DNA from: Alphaproteobacteria bacterium
GTDB taxonomy: Bacteria > Pseudomonadota > Alphaproteobacteria > Ferrovibrionales > Ferrovibrionaceae
Direction of reading: 5' to 3'
Assembly (NCBI GenBank): GCA_017307375.1
Contig: JAFKFH010000003.1
Span: 682,001-746,000 of the forward strand
Length of the DNA stretch: 64,000 nucleotides
Shown: positions 18,394 through 27,778 of the stretch, piece after piece
Layout: each line of letters starts with the position of its first letter
Position numbering within the stretch: the first letter of the stretch is position 1
Translations under genes and position numbers: made by a program
The notes under the pieces: model-generated
What the model saw: only the letters and a program-made list of their open reading frames with translations
Database searches by the model: none
Told to the model about the DNA's origin: nothing

Positions 18394-18672
18394 CTACTCG
18401 GCCGCTTCGGCGGAAGACGCGTTGTCCGGCGTCATGTCGAGGGCGTCGCGATAGAGTTCGAGCAGCGCGTCCTGCTCCTGCAGCGCGGCCTTGTCCATCT
18501 TCCGCAGGCGGATCACCTGGCGCAGGATCTTGACGTCGAAGCCGTTCGACTTGGCCTCGGCGTAGACTTCCTTGATGTCGTCGGCGATGCCCTTCTTCTC
18601 TTCCTCGAGGCGCTCGATGCGCATGACGATCTGCTGCAGCTGTTCGGCGGCTATGCCCACGACGTTGGCCAT
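18394..18672 (-). CDS. gapR: GapR-family DNA-binding protein (DUF2312/UPF0335)
   Basis: A 92-residue, highly charged protein with a long coiled-coil ([20 protein letters not shown]) followed by [18 protein letters not shown] and [11 protein letters not shown], the hallmark of UPF0335. In Caulobacter, GapR is a nucleoid-associated protein that binds overtwisted AT-rich DNA ahead of replication and transcription forks. The family is almost confined to Alphaproteobacteria, which helps place the organism. The start ATG follows CAGGAGTCGACC. Confidence 0.92.
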   Translation of the reverse strand: MANVVGIAAEQLQQIVMRIERLEEEKKGIADDIKEVYAEAKSNGFDVKILRQVIRLRKMDKAALQEQDALLELYRDALDMTPDNASSAEAAE

Positions 18673-18759
18673 GGTCGACTCCTGGTCTTGAACGCTTCTA
18701 GGTCGGCCGGACTTTAGCGTCAGCCACCCCCCGGGGGCAATGACGGCGGCGCCCGGCGG

Positions 18760-19902
18760 CTATATCGCGGCGCCGGTATCCCGGGCCGTCTCGCGGATCA
18801 GCCAGTCGACCACGGCGCGGCCGGCCTCCATGCGGTCGGCGCCGCCGGCCAGCGCCTCGCGGTAGACGGCGAGCTGGCCGTGGGCCGAGGTGCCGCGCGC
18901 GACGATCTCGCGCGCCCGCTGCACTTCCGGCCAGCAGCCCAGCGCCTCGGCATCCTCGCGCACCAGCTCGATCATCTCTTCCAGCAGGTCGCGATAGGGC
19001 ACGCGCGCGCCCTTGCCGAAGTCGACCAGTTCGCCGCCGCAGCCATAGCGCTGGGCCAGCCAGCGGTTTTCGCGGATCAGGACGTTGACGTAGATGCGCC
19101 AGCGCTGGTTCATCGCCTTCAGCCGGGTCAGCATCGACAACAGGCAGACATACAGCGCCGCGATGGTCAGCGTGTCGTCGAGCCGGGTGCAGACGTCGGT
19201 GATGCGCAGTTCCAGCGTCGGATAGCGTGCCGACGGGCGCACGTCCCACCACAGCTTGGAGGCATCCTGGATCAGCCCGGCGCTTTCCATCCGACGGACC
19301 ATGCGCTGGTAGTCGCCCCAGGTCTCGAAGCGCTCGGGCGGGCCGGTGCGCGGCAGGCTGTCGAAGATCGCCAGGCGATAGGACATCAGCCCGGTATCCT
19401 CGCCCTGCCACAGCGGCGACGAGGTCGACAGCGCCAGCAGATGCGGCAGGAAATAGCTGACCTGGTTCATCAGGTCGATGCGCAGGTCCTCGTCGCCGAT
19501 GCCGACATGGACATGCATGCCGCAGATGATCATCCGGCGGGCGACGCCGCCCAGGTCGCGGGCCAGCAGCTGATAGCGTTCCTTGGCGGTCGGCTTCTGT
19601 CCCTGCCAGGCGGCGAACGGGTGGGTGGCCGCCGCGATCGGTGCCAGGCCGTGATCGGCCGCCACCTCGATGACGGTGGCGCGCAAGCGGCGCAGGTCCT
19701 CGCGCGCTTCGGCGAAGGTGGTGCAGACGCGGGTGCCGACCTCGATCTGGCTCTGCAGGAATTCGGGCATCACCTGGCCCTGCAGCCGGGCCTGGCACGC
19801 CTCCATCATGCTGTCGGGCGGCTCGACCGCGAGGTCGCGGGTCGCCCGGTCGACCAGCAGGTATTCTTCCTCGATCCCGAGCGTCAGGCTCGCGGGCGTC
19901 AC
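18760..19902 (-). CDS. Carboxylate-amine ligase, GCS2/YbdK family
   Basis: The 380-residue protein has the family opening TLGIEEEYLLVD (residues 6-17), the CGMHVHVG metal/substrate loop and LWWDVRPSARYPTLELRI, all typical of ATP-dependent carboxylate-amine ligases related to glutamate-cysteine ligase type 2. E. coli YbdK has weak glutamate-cysteine ligase activity; the true reaction of most members is unknown. The GTG start at 19902 overlaps the N-formylglutamate deformylase stop as GTGA, so the two are translationally coupled, hinting at a shared glutamate-derived substrate. Confidence 0.88.
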   Translation of the reverse strand: MTPASLTLGIEEEYLLVDRATRDLAVEPPDSMMEACQARLQGQVMPEFLQSQIEVGTRVCTTFAEAREDLRRLRATVIEVAADHGLAPIAAATHPFAAWQGQKPTAKERYQLLARDLGGVARRMIICGMHVHVGIGDEDLRIDLMNQVSYFLPHLLALSTSSPLWQGEDTGLMSYRLAIFDSLPRTGPPERFETWGDYQRMVRRMESAGLIQDASKLWWDVRPSARYPTLELRITDVCTRLDDTLTIAALYVCLLSMLTRLKAMNQRWRIYVNVLIRENRWLAQRYGCGGELVDFGKGARVPYRDLLEEMIELVREDAEALGCWPEVQRAREIVARGTSAHGQLAVYREALAGGADRMEAGRAVVDWLIRETARDTGAAI

Positions 19903-20663
19903 GCGCCGGCCTGCCGCTGGTAGGGCATGCCGTCGGCCAGGGCGCCTTCCAGGGCGCGGGCGAAACGCTCGCTCCACGCGGCGGCGCCTTGGTGGGTGTC
20001 GATCAGGTCCTGGCGCAGTTCGACCAGCACATGCGGCAGGCCGCGATCGGCGCCATGGATGCGGATCGAATAGCCGGTCTCGGTCTTGCCCGAATAGGGT
20101 TCGTTGTCGCCGACGACGATGTCGCCCTGGGCGGCCAGCGCGCCCATCAGCGGCACCGGCAGGCGTGGATCGGCATCCCACAGGATGCCGACATGCCAGG
20201 GGCGCACGACGCTCTTCATCACCGGGGTGAAGGAATGGATCGAGACGATCGCGGGCACTTCGCCGCGGGCCAGCCGCTGGTCGAGATGGGCGGCGATCGC
20301 CTGGTGATAGGGGGCATGGAAGCGCTCCAGGCGCTGCGCCCGCTCGGCCTGGTCGACCTGGCGGTTGCCCGGGACGACCGTGCCGTCCGACACCCGGCAG
20401 ACCAGCGTCGGGTCGTCGGGGGCGCGGTTGCAGTCGATCAGCAGGCGCGAAAAGCCGGAGAATATCGCTGTCGCATTGAAGCGCGCCGACAGCCGGCGGG
20501 TGACGTCGGCCGCGCCGATATCCCAGCCGATATGGCGCATCAGCGCCGACTCGTCGAGGCCCAGCGTGCCGTAACCCTCGGGCAGCCGGCGCGAGGCATG
20601 GTCGCAGATCAGCACGAACGGGGCGCTGCCCGTCGGGTTGATGATCTCGAACGGGGCGGTCAT
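19899..20663 (-). CDS. N-formylglutamate amidohydrolase family protein
   Basis: A 254-residue protein with the family motifs [25 protein letters not shown] and SIHSFTP. Family members hydrolyse N-formyl-L-glutamate to formate and glutamate, the last step of one histidine-degradation route. No other hut gene is near, so a broader role is likely. The ATG at 20663 overlaps the folD stop (ATGA), and the downstream ligase overlaps this gene. FolD handles one-carbon folates, so formate release may be the link; that is inference. Confidence 0.85.
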   Translation of the reverse strand: MTAPFEIINPTGSAPFVLICDHASRRLPEGYGTLGLDESALMRHIGWDIGAADVTRRLSARFNATAIFSGFSRLLIDCNRAPDDPTLVCRVSDGTVVPGNRQVDQAERAQRLERFHAPYHQAIAAHLDQRLARGEVPAIVSIHSFTPVMKSVVRPWHVGILWDADPRLPVPLMGALAAQGDIVVGDNEPYSGKTETGYSIRIHGADRGLPHVLVELRQDLIDTHQGAAAWSERFARALEGALADGMPYQRQAGA

Positions 20664-21538
20664 GGCGCGATGCCTTCGCGCCGGCAGGCCGCGGTGATGG
20701 TGTTGTCGAGCAGGCAGGCGATGGTCATCGGGCCGATGCCGCCCGGGACCGGGGTGATCTGCCCGGCCACCTCGACCGCCGCGGCGAAATCGACGTCGCC
20801 GACCAGCCGGGTCTTGCCGGGCTCGGCCCCCGGAACCCGGTTGACGCCGACGTCGAGTACCAGCGCCCCGGGCTTGATCCAGTCGCCCTTGATCATTTCC
20901 GGCTGCCCGACCGCCGCGACCAGGATGTCGGCGCTGCGGCACAGCGCCGGCAGGTCGGCGGTGCGCGAGTGCGCGATCGTCACGGTGCAGCTTTCGGCCA
21001 GCAGCAGCGCGGCGACCGGCTTGCCGACGATGTTGGAGCGGCCGACGACGACGGCGTTGAGGCCGGCAAGCCGGGGCAGCGTCTCGCGCGCCAGCATGAC
21101 GCAGCCGGTCGGCGTACAGGGGACCAGCGCCTGCTGGCCGAGCCACAGGCGCCCGACATTGATCGGATGGAAACCGTCGACATCCTTGGCGGGATCGATC
21201 GCCGCGATGACGAGGTTCGCGTCGATCTGCCGGGGCAGCGGCAGCTGCACCAGGATCCCGTCGATCGCCGGATCGGCATTGAGCCCGGCGACCACGGCCA
21301 GCAGTTCGGCCTCGGTCGTCGACGCATCGAGCTTGATCTCGCGGGAAACCATGCCGGCCTCGACCGTCGCCCGGCCCTTCGAGCGGACATAGACTTCCGA
21401 GGCCGGGTCCGCGCCAACCAGGACCACCGCGAGGCCGGGCGCACGCCCGGCGCGCGCGGCAAACCGGGCGGCCGCATCCTTGACCCGGGCACGCAGGGCG
21501 GCGGCGCGGGCCTTGCCGTCGATCAGGGTCGCAGTCAT
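20660..21538 (-). CDS. folD: Bifunctional methylenetetrahydrofolate dehydrogenase/cyclohydrolase
   Basis: A 292-residue FolD. Catalytic Tyr50 and Lys54 lie in YVRSK, the substrate loop reads GILVQLPLP, the NADP-binding stretch is [13 protein letters not shown], and the C-terminal signature [15 protein letters not shown] is intact. It interconverts methylene-, methenyl- and formyl-tetrahydrofolate in the cytosol. The ATG at 21538 follows AGGTATTCCCG and overlaps the stop of the YggU-family gene. Confidence 0.96.
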   Translation of the reverse strand: MTATLIDGKARAAALRARVKDAAARFAARAGRAPGLAVVLVGADPASEVYVRSKGRATVEAGMVSREIKLDASTTEAELLAVVAGLNADPAIDGILVQLPLPRQIDANLVIAAIDPAKDVDGFHPINVGRLWLGQQALVPCTPTGCVMLARETLPRLAGLNAVVVGRSNIVGKPVAALLLAESCTVTIAHSRTADLPALCRSADILVAAVGQPEMIKGDWIKPGALVLDVGVNRVPGAEPGKTRLVGDVDFAAAVEVAGQITPVPGGIGPMTIACLLDNTITAACRREGIAP

Positions 21539-21852
21539 CGGGAATACCTCTCGATCCACCGGCCGAGGGCGGCCATCAGCTTGTCGGGCATGCCCTCTAC
21601 CATCACAGCCTTGTGCCGGTCCGTCACGCCGGCGACGACGGACAGGTCGCTTTTCGACATGGCCCATTCGCGGGCCAGCAGCTCGATCAGCGCCTTGTTG
21701 GCGCGCCCCTTCTCGGGCACGGCGGTCAGGGCGACGCAGAGTTCGCGGCCCCCCGCCGCGGTCGGCTTCAGCCCGGTAACCTGATCGCGCGCCGCCCGAG
21801 GCGTCACCCGGATGGCGACGCGTACCCCCTTGGGTGTCGGCTGGAACGGCAA
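21535..21852 (-). CDS. DUF167/YggU family protein
   Basis: A 105-residue protein of the YggU family, recognised by [13 protein letters not shown] and [16 protein letters not shown]. The small alpha/beta fold is widespread, and its function is undetermined. It sits between the YggT-family gene (five bases upstream) and folD (overlapping), an arrangement common in Alphaproteobacteria, where yggT, yggU and folD form a conserved string. Confidence 0.9.
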   Translation of the reverse strand: MPFQPTPKGVRVAIRVTPRAARDQVTGLKPTAAGGRELCVALTAVPEKGRANKALIELLAREWAMSKSDLSVVAGVTDRHKAVMVEGMPDKLMAALGRWIERYSR

Positions 21853-21856
21853 GCGG

Positions 21857-22150
21857 TCAGGCGTAAAGGGACATCACCAACCAGCCGATGAACGGCTTCA
21901 CCAGGAATTGCAGCACCAGGATCAGCAGGACCGGCGAGATGTCGATGCCGCCGAGATTGGGCAGGACGCGGCGGATCGGCCGCAGCGGCGGTTCGGTCAC
22001 GCGATAGAGGAAATCGCCGATCATGTAGATCACGCGGTTGCGGGTGTTGACCACATCGAACGCAACCAGCCAGCTGAGGATCGCCGAAGCGATCAGCAGG
22101 TAGACGAAGATGTCGATGATCACGAACAGAAAATTGGCGATTGCTAACAT
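21857..22150 (-). CDS. YggT family membrane protein
   Basis: A 97-residue protein with two YggT-type hydrophobic segments (residues 3-30 and 70-92) separated by the conserved FLYRVTEPPLRPIRRVLPN. Family members are inner-membrane proteins implicated in osmotic or ion homeostasis or in cell division, without a settled function. It is first in the yggT-yggU-folD string on the minus strand. Confidence 0.9.
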   Translation of the reverse strand: MLAIANFLFVIIDIFVYLLIASAILSWLVAFDVVNTRNRVIYMIGDFLYRVTEPPLRPIRRVLPNLGGIDISPVLLILVLQFLVKPFIGWLVMSLYA

Positions 22151-22217
22151 CGTTTCCGATCCGTCCCGCGCTCTGGCGGCTGAGAGATAAGACAGGCCGC
22201 GCGTCGACGCAACGGAA

Positions 22218-23783
22218 TTAGGCCGTCGCCGAATCCCCGATGTCGAGGATGCTGACCCGGTCGACGCGGCGGCCCTCCATCTCCTCGACGGTGACGCGCA
22301 GGCCGTTGCGCACGAAGCTGTCGCCCGCCACCGGCAGGCGGCCCAGCGACCACAGCACGAAACCCGCCACGGTGGAATAGGCGTCCGACGGTTCGGCGAT
22401 GCGGCGGCCCAGCAGGTCTTCGACCTGGCGCAGGTCGGCTCCGGCGTCGACGGTCCAGCTGCCGTCGGGCTGGCGCGCCGCCGGCGGGGTCGCGTCGGCC
22501 TCGCCGGCGAATTCGCCGGCGATCGCCTCCAGGATGTCGGTGGTGGTGACGATGCCTTCGATCGAGCCGTATTCGTCCAGCACCAGGGCGACGTGAACGG
22601 TCGAGTTGCGGAACTGTTCCAGCAGGCGCAGCACGCTCATGCTTTCATGCACGATCAGCGGCTGGTGCAGGATGTCGGCTTCGGCAACCGCTTCCGGCGC
22701 CAGCAGCCGGGCCATCAGGTCTCGCGCCCGCGCGATGCCCGAGAAATGGTCGAGGTCGCCGCGCGCGACCGGGAAATAGGTGTGCCCGGTCGTGGTCAGC
22801 CGTTCGCGGATCACCTCGGCCGGGTCGTCGAGGTCGATCCACGTCACTTCCGGCCGTGGCGTCATGATCGAGCGGACCTGGCGCCGGCCGAGATCGAGGA
22901 CGCCGCGGATCATCGCCTTTTCGGCCTGATCGAACAGCGGGCGGGCATCCCCGCCGGCCGCCGCCGCGGCGGCGACCTGGTCGCCGACGACCGCTTCCTC
23001 GGCCCGGCCGCCCAGCAGGCTCAGCACCGCCTCGGCGGCGCGCTCGCGACGGTCACGGCCCGAACCGAAGCGCTTGCGCAGGCCGGCGCGGGCCAACTGG
23101 TTGAATACCTCGATCATGATCGAGAAGCCGATCGCGGCGTAGAGGTACCCCTTCGGGATATGGAACCCGATCCCTTCGGCGATCAGGCTGAAGCCGATCA
23201 TCATCAGGAAGCCGAGGCACAGGACGATGACGGTCGGCCGGGCATTGACGAAGGCGGTCAGCGGCTTGGAGGCGATCAGCATGATCGACATGGCGATGAC
23301 CACCGCGATCACCATGATCGGCAGGTGATGCACCATGCCGACCGCGGTGATCACCGAATCGATCGAGAAGACCGCGTCCAGCACGACGATCTGCGCGACG
23401 ACCGGCCAGAACTGGGCGACCCGCTTGGCCTGGTTGCCATGCGCCTCGCCGCCTTCCAGCCGCTCGTGCAGTTCCATCGTCGCCTTGAACAGCAGGAACA
23501 GCCCGCCGACCAGCAGGATCAGGTCGCGCCCGGCGAAGCCGTGGCCGAAGACCTCGAACAGCGGTGTCGTCAGGGTGACGAGCCACGACAGGCTGGCCAG
23601 CAGGCCGAGCCGCATGACCAGCGCCAGCGACAGGCCGATCAGCCGGGCCCGGTCGCGCTGCGCCGGTGGCAACTTGTCGGCCAGAATGGCGATGAAGATC
23701 AGATTGTCGATGCCGAGCACGATCTCGAGCACGACGAGGGTCGCGAGGCCTAGCCACGCGGTGGGATCAGCAAGCCATTCCAT
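22218..23783 (-). CDS. TerC-family membrane protein fused to CBS and CorC/HlyC domains
   Basis: A 521-residue fusion. Residues 1-235 form a TerC domain with about seven membrane helices ([16 protein letters not shown] and [17 protein letters not shown] carry the paired acidic residues). Residues 290-420 hold two CBS motifs, starting [15 protein letters not shown], and 430-515 form the CorC/HlyC transporter-associated domain. E. coli YegH/YoaE share this layout. TerC proteins are linked to metal (Mn) export or metallation of secreted proteins, with CBS domains sensing adenine nucleotides. It is divergent from the FbpC-like gene. Confidence 0.92.
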   Translation of the reverse strand: MEWLADPTAWLGLATLVVLEIVLGIDNLIFIAILADKLPPAQRDRARLIGLSLALVMRLGLLASLSWLVTLTTPLFEVFGHGFAGRDLILLVGGLFLLFKATMELHERLEGGEAHGNQAKRVAQFWPVVAQIVVLDAVFSIDSVITAVGMVHHLPIMVIAVVIAMSIMLIASKPLTAFVNARPTVIVLCLGFLMMIGFSLIAEGIGFHIPKGYLYAAIGFSIMIEVFNQLARAGLRKRFGSGRDRRERAAEAVLSLLGGRAEEAVVGDQVAAAAAAGGDARPLFDQAEKAMIRGVLDLGRRQVRSIMTPRPEVTWIDLDDPAEVIRERLTTTGHTYFPVARGDLDHFSGIARARDLMARLLAPEAVAEADILHQPLIVHESMSVLRLLEQFRNSTVHVALVLDEYGSIEGIVTTTDILEAIAGEFAGEADATPPAARQPDGSWTVDAGADLRQVEDLLGRRIAEPSDAYSTVAGFVLWSLGRLPVAGDSFVRNGLRVTVEEMEGRRVDRVSILDIGDSATA

Positions 23784-23931
23784 TGGGGGGCGCGATGTCG
23801 TCTTTCATGACGGCGGCGAGGGACACGGAACGCCGGTATATGGGTGTTGCGTGCGGTGAATTCAAGGGCTGCAGCCTATCGGATCGCGCGCCGCCTTGCC
23901 AGCCCGGCCGGCGACGGTTAGACCAACGGTC

Positions 23932-24975
23932 ATGACGGTTGCCACGCCCGCGATGCTGGAATTCGACTCCGTCGGCCATGCCTACGGATCGAAGGTGGCG
24001 GTCGAGGATTTTTCGCTTGCACTGGTGCCCGGCGAGGTGGCCTGCCTGCTCGGCCCCTCGGGTTGCGGCAAGTCGACGCTGCTGCGGCTGGCCGCCGGGC
24101 TCGAGAGTCCGGCCCGTGGCCGCATCCGCATCGACGGCCGCACCGTCTCCGAGCCCGGCCGCGTCCTGGCGCCCGAACGGCGCGGCGTCGGCCTGGTATT
24201 TCAGGACTTTGCCCTCTTTCCGCATCTGAGCGTCGAGGACAATGTCGCTTTCGGACTGTCCGGTGCCGGCCGCCGGGAGGTCGCCCGCGCGATGCTTGCC
24301 CGGGTCGGGCTGGTGGATCGGGCGCGCAGCTTTCCCCATATGCTGTCCGGCGGCCAGCAGCAGCGCGTGGCGCTGGCCCGTGCGCTGGCCCCGCGCCCCC
24401 GGGTGATGCTGCTCGATGAACCGTTTTCCAGCCTGGATGCGCGGCTGCGCGAGGCGTTGCGCGAGGAGACGCTGGCACTGCTGCGCGAATCGGGCGCGGC
24501 GACGCTGATGGTGACCCATGATCCCGACGAGGCAATGGCCCTGTCGGACCGGATCGCGGTAATGCGGGACGGACGGCTGCTGCAGGTCGGGTCGCCGGCC
24601 GACATCTATCATCGCCCAATCGACGCGTTCACCGCCGCTTTCCTGGGCGAGGTCAACGAACTGCCGGGCCAGGTGCGGTCGGGCCGGGTCGAGACCGTGC
24701 TGGGGGCGTTCGCCGCGCCGGCCTGGGCCGAAGGGGCGTGGGTCACGGCGATGGTGCGGCCCGAAGCCGTCCGGCTGGACCTGCACGGGCGGGGCCAGTC
24801 CGCCACCGTCGCCGACGCCCGCCAGATCGGCGAGGCCCTGGTGCTGCGGCTGGTCTGTGCCGACGGCACCAGGATCCGGGTCCGCCAGATCGGCGGCGTG
24901 GTGCCCGCGGCCGGCAGCAACGTCGGCCTGGTGGTCGACCCGGACCGCCTGATGGTCTTTCCTGCGGCGCGGTAG
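23932..24975 (+). CDS. ABC transporter ATPase, FbpC/PotA type, without adjacent partners
   Basis: A 347-residue ATPase with Walker A GPSGCGKST (41-49), signature LSGGQQQR, Walker B VMLLDEP and a C-terminal TOBE-like regulatory domain (after residue 235). It belongs to the ferric iron/spermidine/putrescine group. No binding protein or permease gene is beside it, so it must serve a transporter encoded elsewhere. The start at 23932 (MTVATPAMLE) is favoured over 23896 because homologues begin just before the LEFDSVGHAYG strand. Confidence 0.85.
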   Translation: MTVATPAMLEFDSVGHAYGSKVAVEDFSLALVPGEVACLLGPSGCGKSTLLRLAAGLESPARGRIRIDGRTVSEPGRVLAPERRGVGLVFQDFALFPHLSVEDNVAFGLSGAGRREVARAMLARVGLVDRARSFPHMLSGGQQQRVALARALAPRPRVMLLDEPFSSLDARLREALREETLALLRESGAATLMVTHDPDEAMALSDRIAVMRDGRLLQVGSPADIYHRPIDAFTAAFLGEVNELPGQVRSGRVETVLGAFAAPAWAEGAWVTAMVRPEAVRLDLHGRGQSATVADARQIGEALVLRLVCADGTRIRVRQIGGVVPAAGSNVGLVVDPDRLMVFPAAR

Positions 24976-25032
24976 CGACTTTCACGCCGTCCGGCTACAC
25001 TGCCGCCGGGATACAAGCAGGGGTGGCGTGCG

Positions 25033-27720
25033 TTGGCAGGCGGGGCCTCGACGGCGGCGGGCAAGGAACCGGCGGAGGACAGGGCGGAGGAGGCTGGCAA
25101 GGGCGAGCGACGCTCGGCGCTGTTCGACGCCCTGCCGGTACCTGTGGCGCTGGTCGACGACGACGGCCTGCTGATCGACGGCAACCAGGCGTTCGCCCGG
25201 CTGGCCGAATATGCGGCGACCGAGCTTGGCCGCAGCGCCTTGCGGCTTTTTTTTGCCAGGCCGGACGGTTCCGGCGTCAATCTGCGGCTGCTTGCGCGGG
25301 GGATGCCGATGCCCTGCCAACTCGAACTCAACCGCAAGTTCGGCGGGCGGGTCGATCTCGCCTGCACGTTGAACTGGACGGCGCAGGCCGGCGGCTGGTG
25401 CGTCACCGTGGTCGACGGTGCCTTGCGCGCCCCCGGCGACGAAACCGCCCCTGCCACCCTGGCGGCGGCGCTGGACCATCTGCCGCATCCGATCTCGGTA
25501 TGGGACGAGGCCGACCAACTGTGTTTTGCCAATGCCGCCTTCCGGTCCTTCACCACGGCCGAGGTTGGACCGCTGCCGGCGGGTATTGATTTCGCCGGCT
25601 ATATCGACCGCGTGCGCGCAGCGTCGGGCGCGGCGCTGACGCCGCCCGGCTGGCTCGACCAGCGCCTGGCGCTCCATGCCAATCCGGCCGGCCCGTTCGA
25701 ATTGTCGCTGTCGGACGGCCGCAGGCTGATGGTGACCGAGGCTCGCCTGCCCGGCGGCGGCACGGTCACGCTTTATTCCGATATCACCCCGCAGGCCGAG
25801 GTCGAGCGTCGGCTGGCCCAGACCGTCGAGCAGCTGAAGGATCGCGAGCAGGCCCTGAAGCGCTCGCTGCGCCGGCTGGAAGAGGCCGAGCGCATCGCCC
25901 ATCTCGGTTACTGGGAACAGGATCTCGCCACCGGCACCGGCTATTTCACCGAAGAATTCTGCCGCATGCTCGGCGAGACCGTCGCGACCATGGTGCCGAC
26001 CTTCAAGGCTTTCGCCGACCGGCTCGAGCCCGAGGAGCGCCGGCGGCTGATCGCGGCGTCGCAGTCGGCATTTGCCGGCGCCGGGAACGCCATGCTGGAA
26101 CTCCGCTTCCGCCGCCGCGACGGGACGCTGCGCCACCTGCGCTTCTGGGGTTATGTCGAGCACGACGCCCAGGGCAAGCCCCGCAGAACGGCCGGCGTGG
26201 TGCTCGACATCACCGCCGAGCGGACGACCGAGCTCGCCTTGCGCGAATCGGAAGCCCGCCTGCTCGACTTTGCCTCGGCGTCGTCGGACTGGTTCTGGGA
26301 AACCGGCCCCGATCACCGCTTCACCTGGTTTTCCGCCGGCGCCTTCGATCTGGCGCTGCGCAGCCCGTCGAGCATCCAGGTCGGCGGCACCCGCTGGGAG
26401 ATTTCGGGCCAGTCGCCGGACCACCCGGCCTGGCGCGGCCATGTCGACGACCTGGAGCACCGCCGGCCGTTCCGGGACTTTCGCTATCAGGTCGTGCGTG
26501 CCGATGGCCAGCCGGGCTGGATCTCGGTTTCGGGCCGGCCGCGTTTCATCGACGGCGTCTTCGCCGGCTACCGCGGTGTTGCCGCCGACGTTTCGGTCGC
26601 CGTGGCGGCCGAGACCGCCCTGCGCGCGAGCGAGGAGCGGTTCCGTCGCGCCTTCGACGACGGCCTCGTCGGCATGGCGCTGATCGGGCCGGACGGCCGC
26701 TTCCTTGCCGCCAACCATGCGTTGCTCGGCATGATCGGGGTGGCCGAATCGGCGATTGCCGGCAAGACGATGGCCGCACTCGCCGATCCGGACGAGCCGG
26801 ATCCCGGGTGGGCCTGGCTCGAACGGGCCTGGGGCGATCCCGGGCAGCCGAGCTATGACGGCGAGCGCCGCGTCCGCCACCCCGATGGCCGCACCGTCTG
26901 GCTGCGTGTGGGGGCGGTGATGGTGCGCGATGGCGCCCGCCCGTTGCACGCGATCGCCCAGTTCCAGGACGTGACCGACCAGAAGCGGGCGCTGGCCGAA
27001 CTGGCCAAGGCCAAGGAAGCGGCCGAGGCGGCAAGCCACGCCAAATCCATGTTCCTCGGCAACATGAGCCATGAATTGCGCACGCCGCTCAATGCCGTGA
27101 TGGGATTCGGCCAGATCATCGCCGATGCGCTGTTCGGCCCGCTTGACGAGCGCTATCGCGGCTATGGTCGCGACATCGTGCTGTCCGGGCAGCATCTGCT
27201 GGAACTGATCGACGAGATCCTCGATACCTCGCGGCTCGAGGTCGGCGCCTATCGCATCGCGCCGGCCCCCGTCGCCCTCGCCGGGCTGATCGGCGACGCC
27301 GCGCGGATGCTGCGCGACCGCGCCGTCCGAGGAGGCCTGACCCTCGACCTGCCCGCCATCGACCCGGGCGAGACGATCACCGTCGATGCCCGGGCGATCC
27401 GTCAGGTGCTGATCAATCTGCTTGCGAATGCGATCAAGTTCACCCCGCCCGGCGGCCATGTCGCGGTAAGCGTGGCGAGAAGTGCCGGCGCGGTGGAGAT
27501 CGCGGTCAGTGATTCCGGGGTCGGCATCGCCGAGGCGGATCTCGAGCGCATCTTCGTCCCCTTCGTCCAGGTCGAACGCGAACGTGGCCGGTTCCACGAA
27601 GGGGCGGGCCTGGGCCTGCCGCTGTCGCGCCGCCTGATCGAGATGCACGGCGGAACCCTGCTGCCCGAAAGCCTGCCCGGCCGAGGCAGCCGGTTCGTGA
27701 TCACGCTGCCGATTGACTGA
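25033..27720 (+). CDS. Multi-PAS sensor histidine kinase, cytoplasmic
   Basis: An 895-residue kinase without membrane helices. About five PAS-like modules occupy residues 20-110, 155-260, 290-400, 410-520 and 535-655. The dimerisation/phosphoacceptor helix MSHELRTPLNAVMGFGQ carries His680, and the HATPase domain has NLLANAIKF (near 795), DSGVGI and GAGLGLPLS boxes. It must sense a cytoplasmic ligand, redox state or chromophore. No response regulator gene lies near and no receiver domain is fused, so the partner is unknown. The TTG start at 25033 is the only credible in-frame start near the first PAS module. Confidence 0.88.
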   Translation: MAGGASTAAGKEPAEDRAEEAGKGERRSALFDALPVPVALVDDDGLLIDGNQAFARLAEYAATELGRSALRLFFARPDGSGVNLRLLARGMPMPCQLELNRKFGGRVDLACTLNWTAQAGGWCVTVVDGALRAPGDETAPATLAAALDHLPHPISVWDEADQLCFANAAFRSFTTAEVGPLPAGIDFAGYIDRVRAASGAALTPPGWLDQRLALHANPAGPFELSLSDGRRLMVTEARLPGGGTVTLYSDITPQAEVERRLAQTVEQLKDREQALKRSLRRLEEAERIAHLGYWEQDLATGTGYFTEEFCRMLGETVATMVPTFKAFADRLEPEERRRLIAASQSAFAGAGNAMLELRFRRRDGTLRHLRFWGYVEHDAQGKPRRTAGVVLDITAERTTELALRESEARLLDFASASSDWFWETGPDHRFTWFSAGAFDLALRSPSSIQVGGTRWEISGQSPDHPAWRGHVDDLEHRRPFRDFRYQVVRADGQPGWISVSGRPRFIDGVFAGYRGVAADVSVAVAAETALRASEERFRRAFDDGLVGMALIGPDGRFLAANHALLGMIGVAESAIAGKTMAALADPDEPDPGWAWLERAWGDPGQPSYDGERRVRHPDGRTVWLRVGAVMVRDGARPLHAIAQFQDVTDQKRALAELAKAKEAAEAASHAKSMFLGNMSHELRTPLNAVMGFGQIIADALFGPLDERYRGYGRDIVLSGQHLLELIDEILDTSRLEVGAYRIAPAPVALAGLIGDAARMLRDRAVRGGLTLDLPAIDPGETITVDARAIRQVLINLLANAIKFTPPGGHVAVSVARSAGAVEIAVSDSGVGIAEADLERIFVPFVQVERERGRFHEGAGLGLPLSRRLIEMHGGTLLPESLPGRGSRFVITLPID

Positions 27721-27778
27721 TGATTCATAATTACCGATGATCCGCCCGCCGAATCAGGCCAAGCGGGAGGACAGGCGC

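Noticed and set aside
24982-27648. 888-residue minus-strand frame opposite the histidine kinase
   Set aside because: It has no motifs, whereas the plus strand encodes intact PAS, H-box and ATPase motifs.
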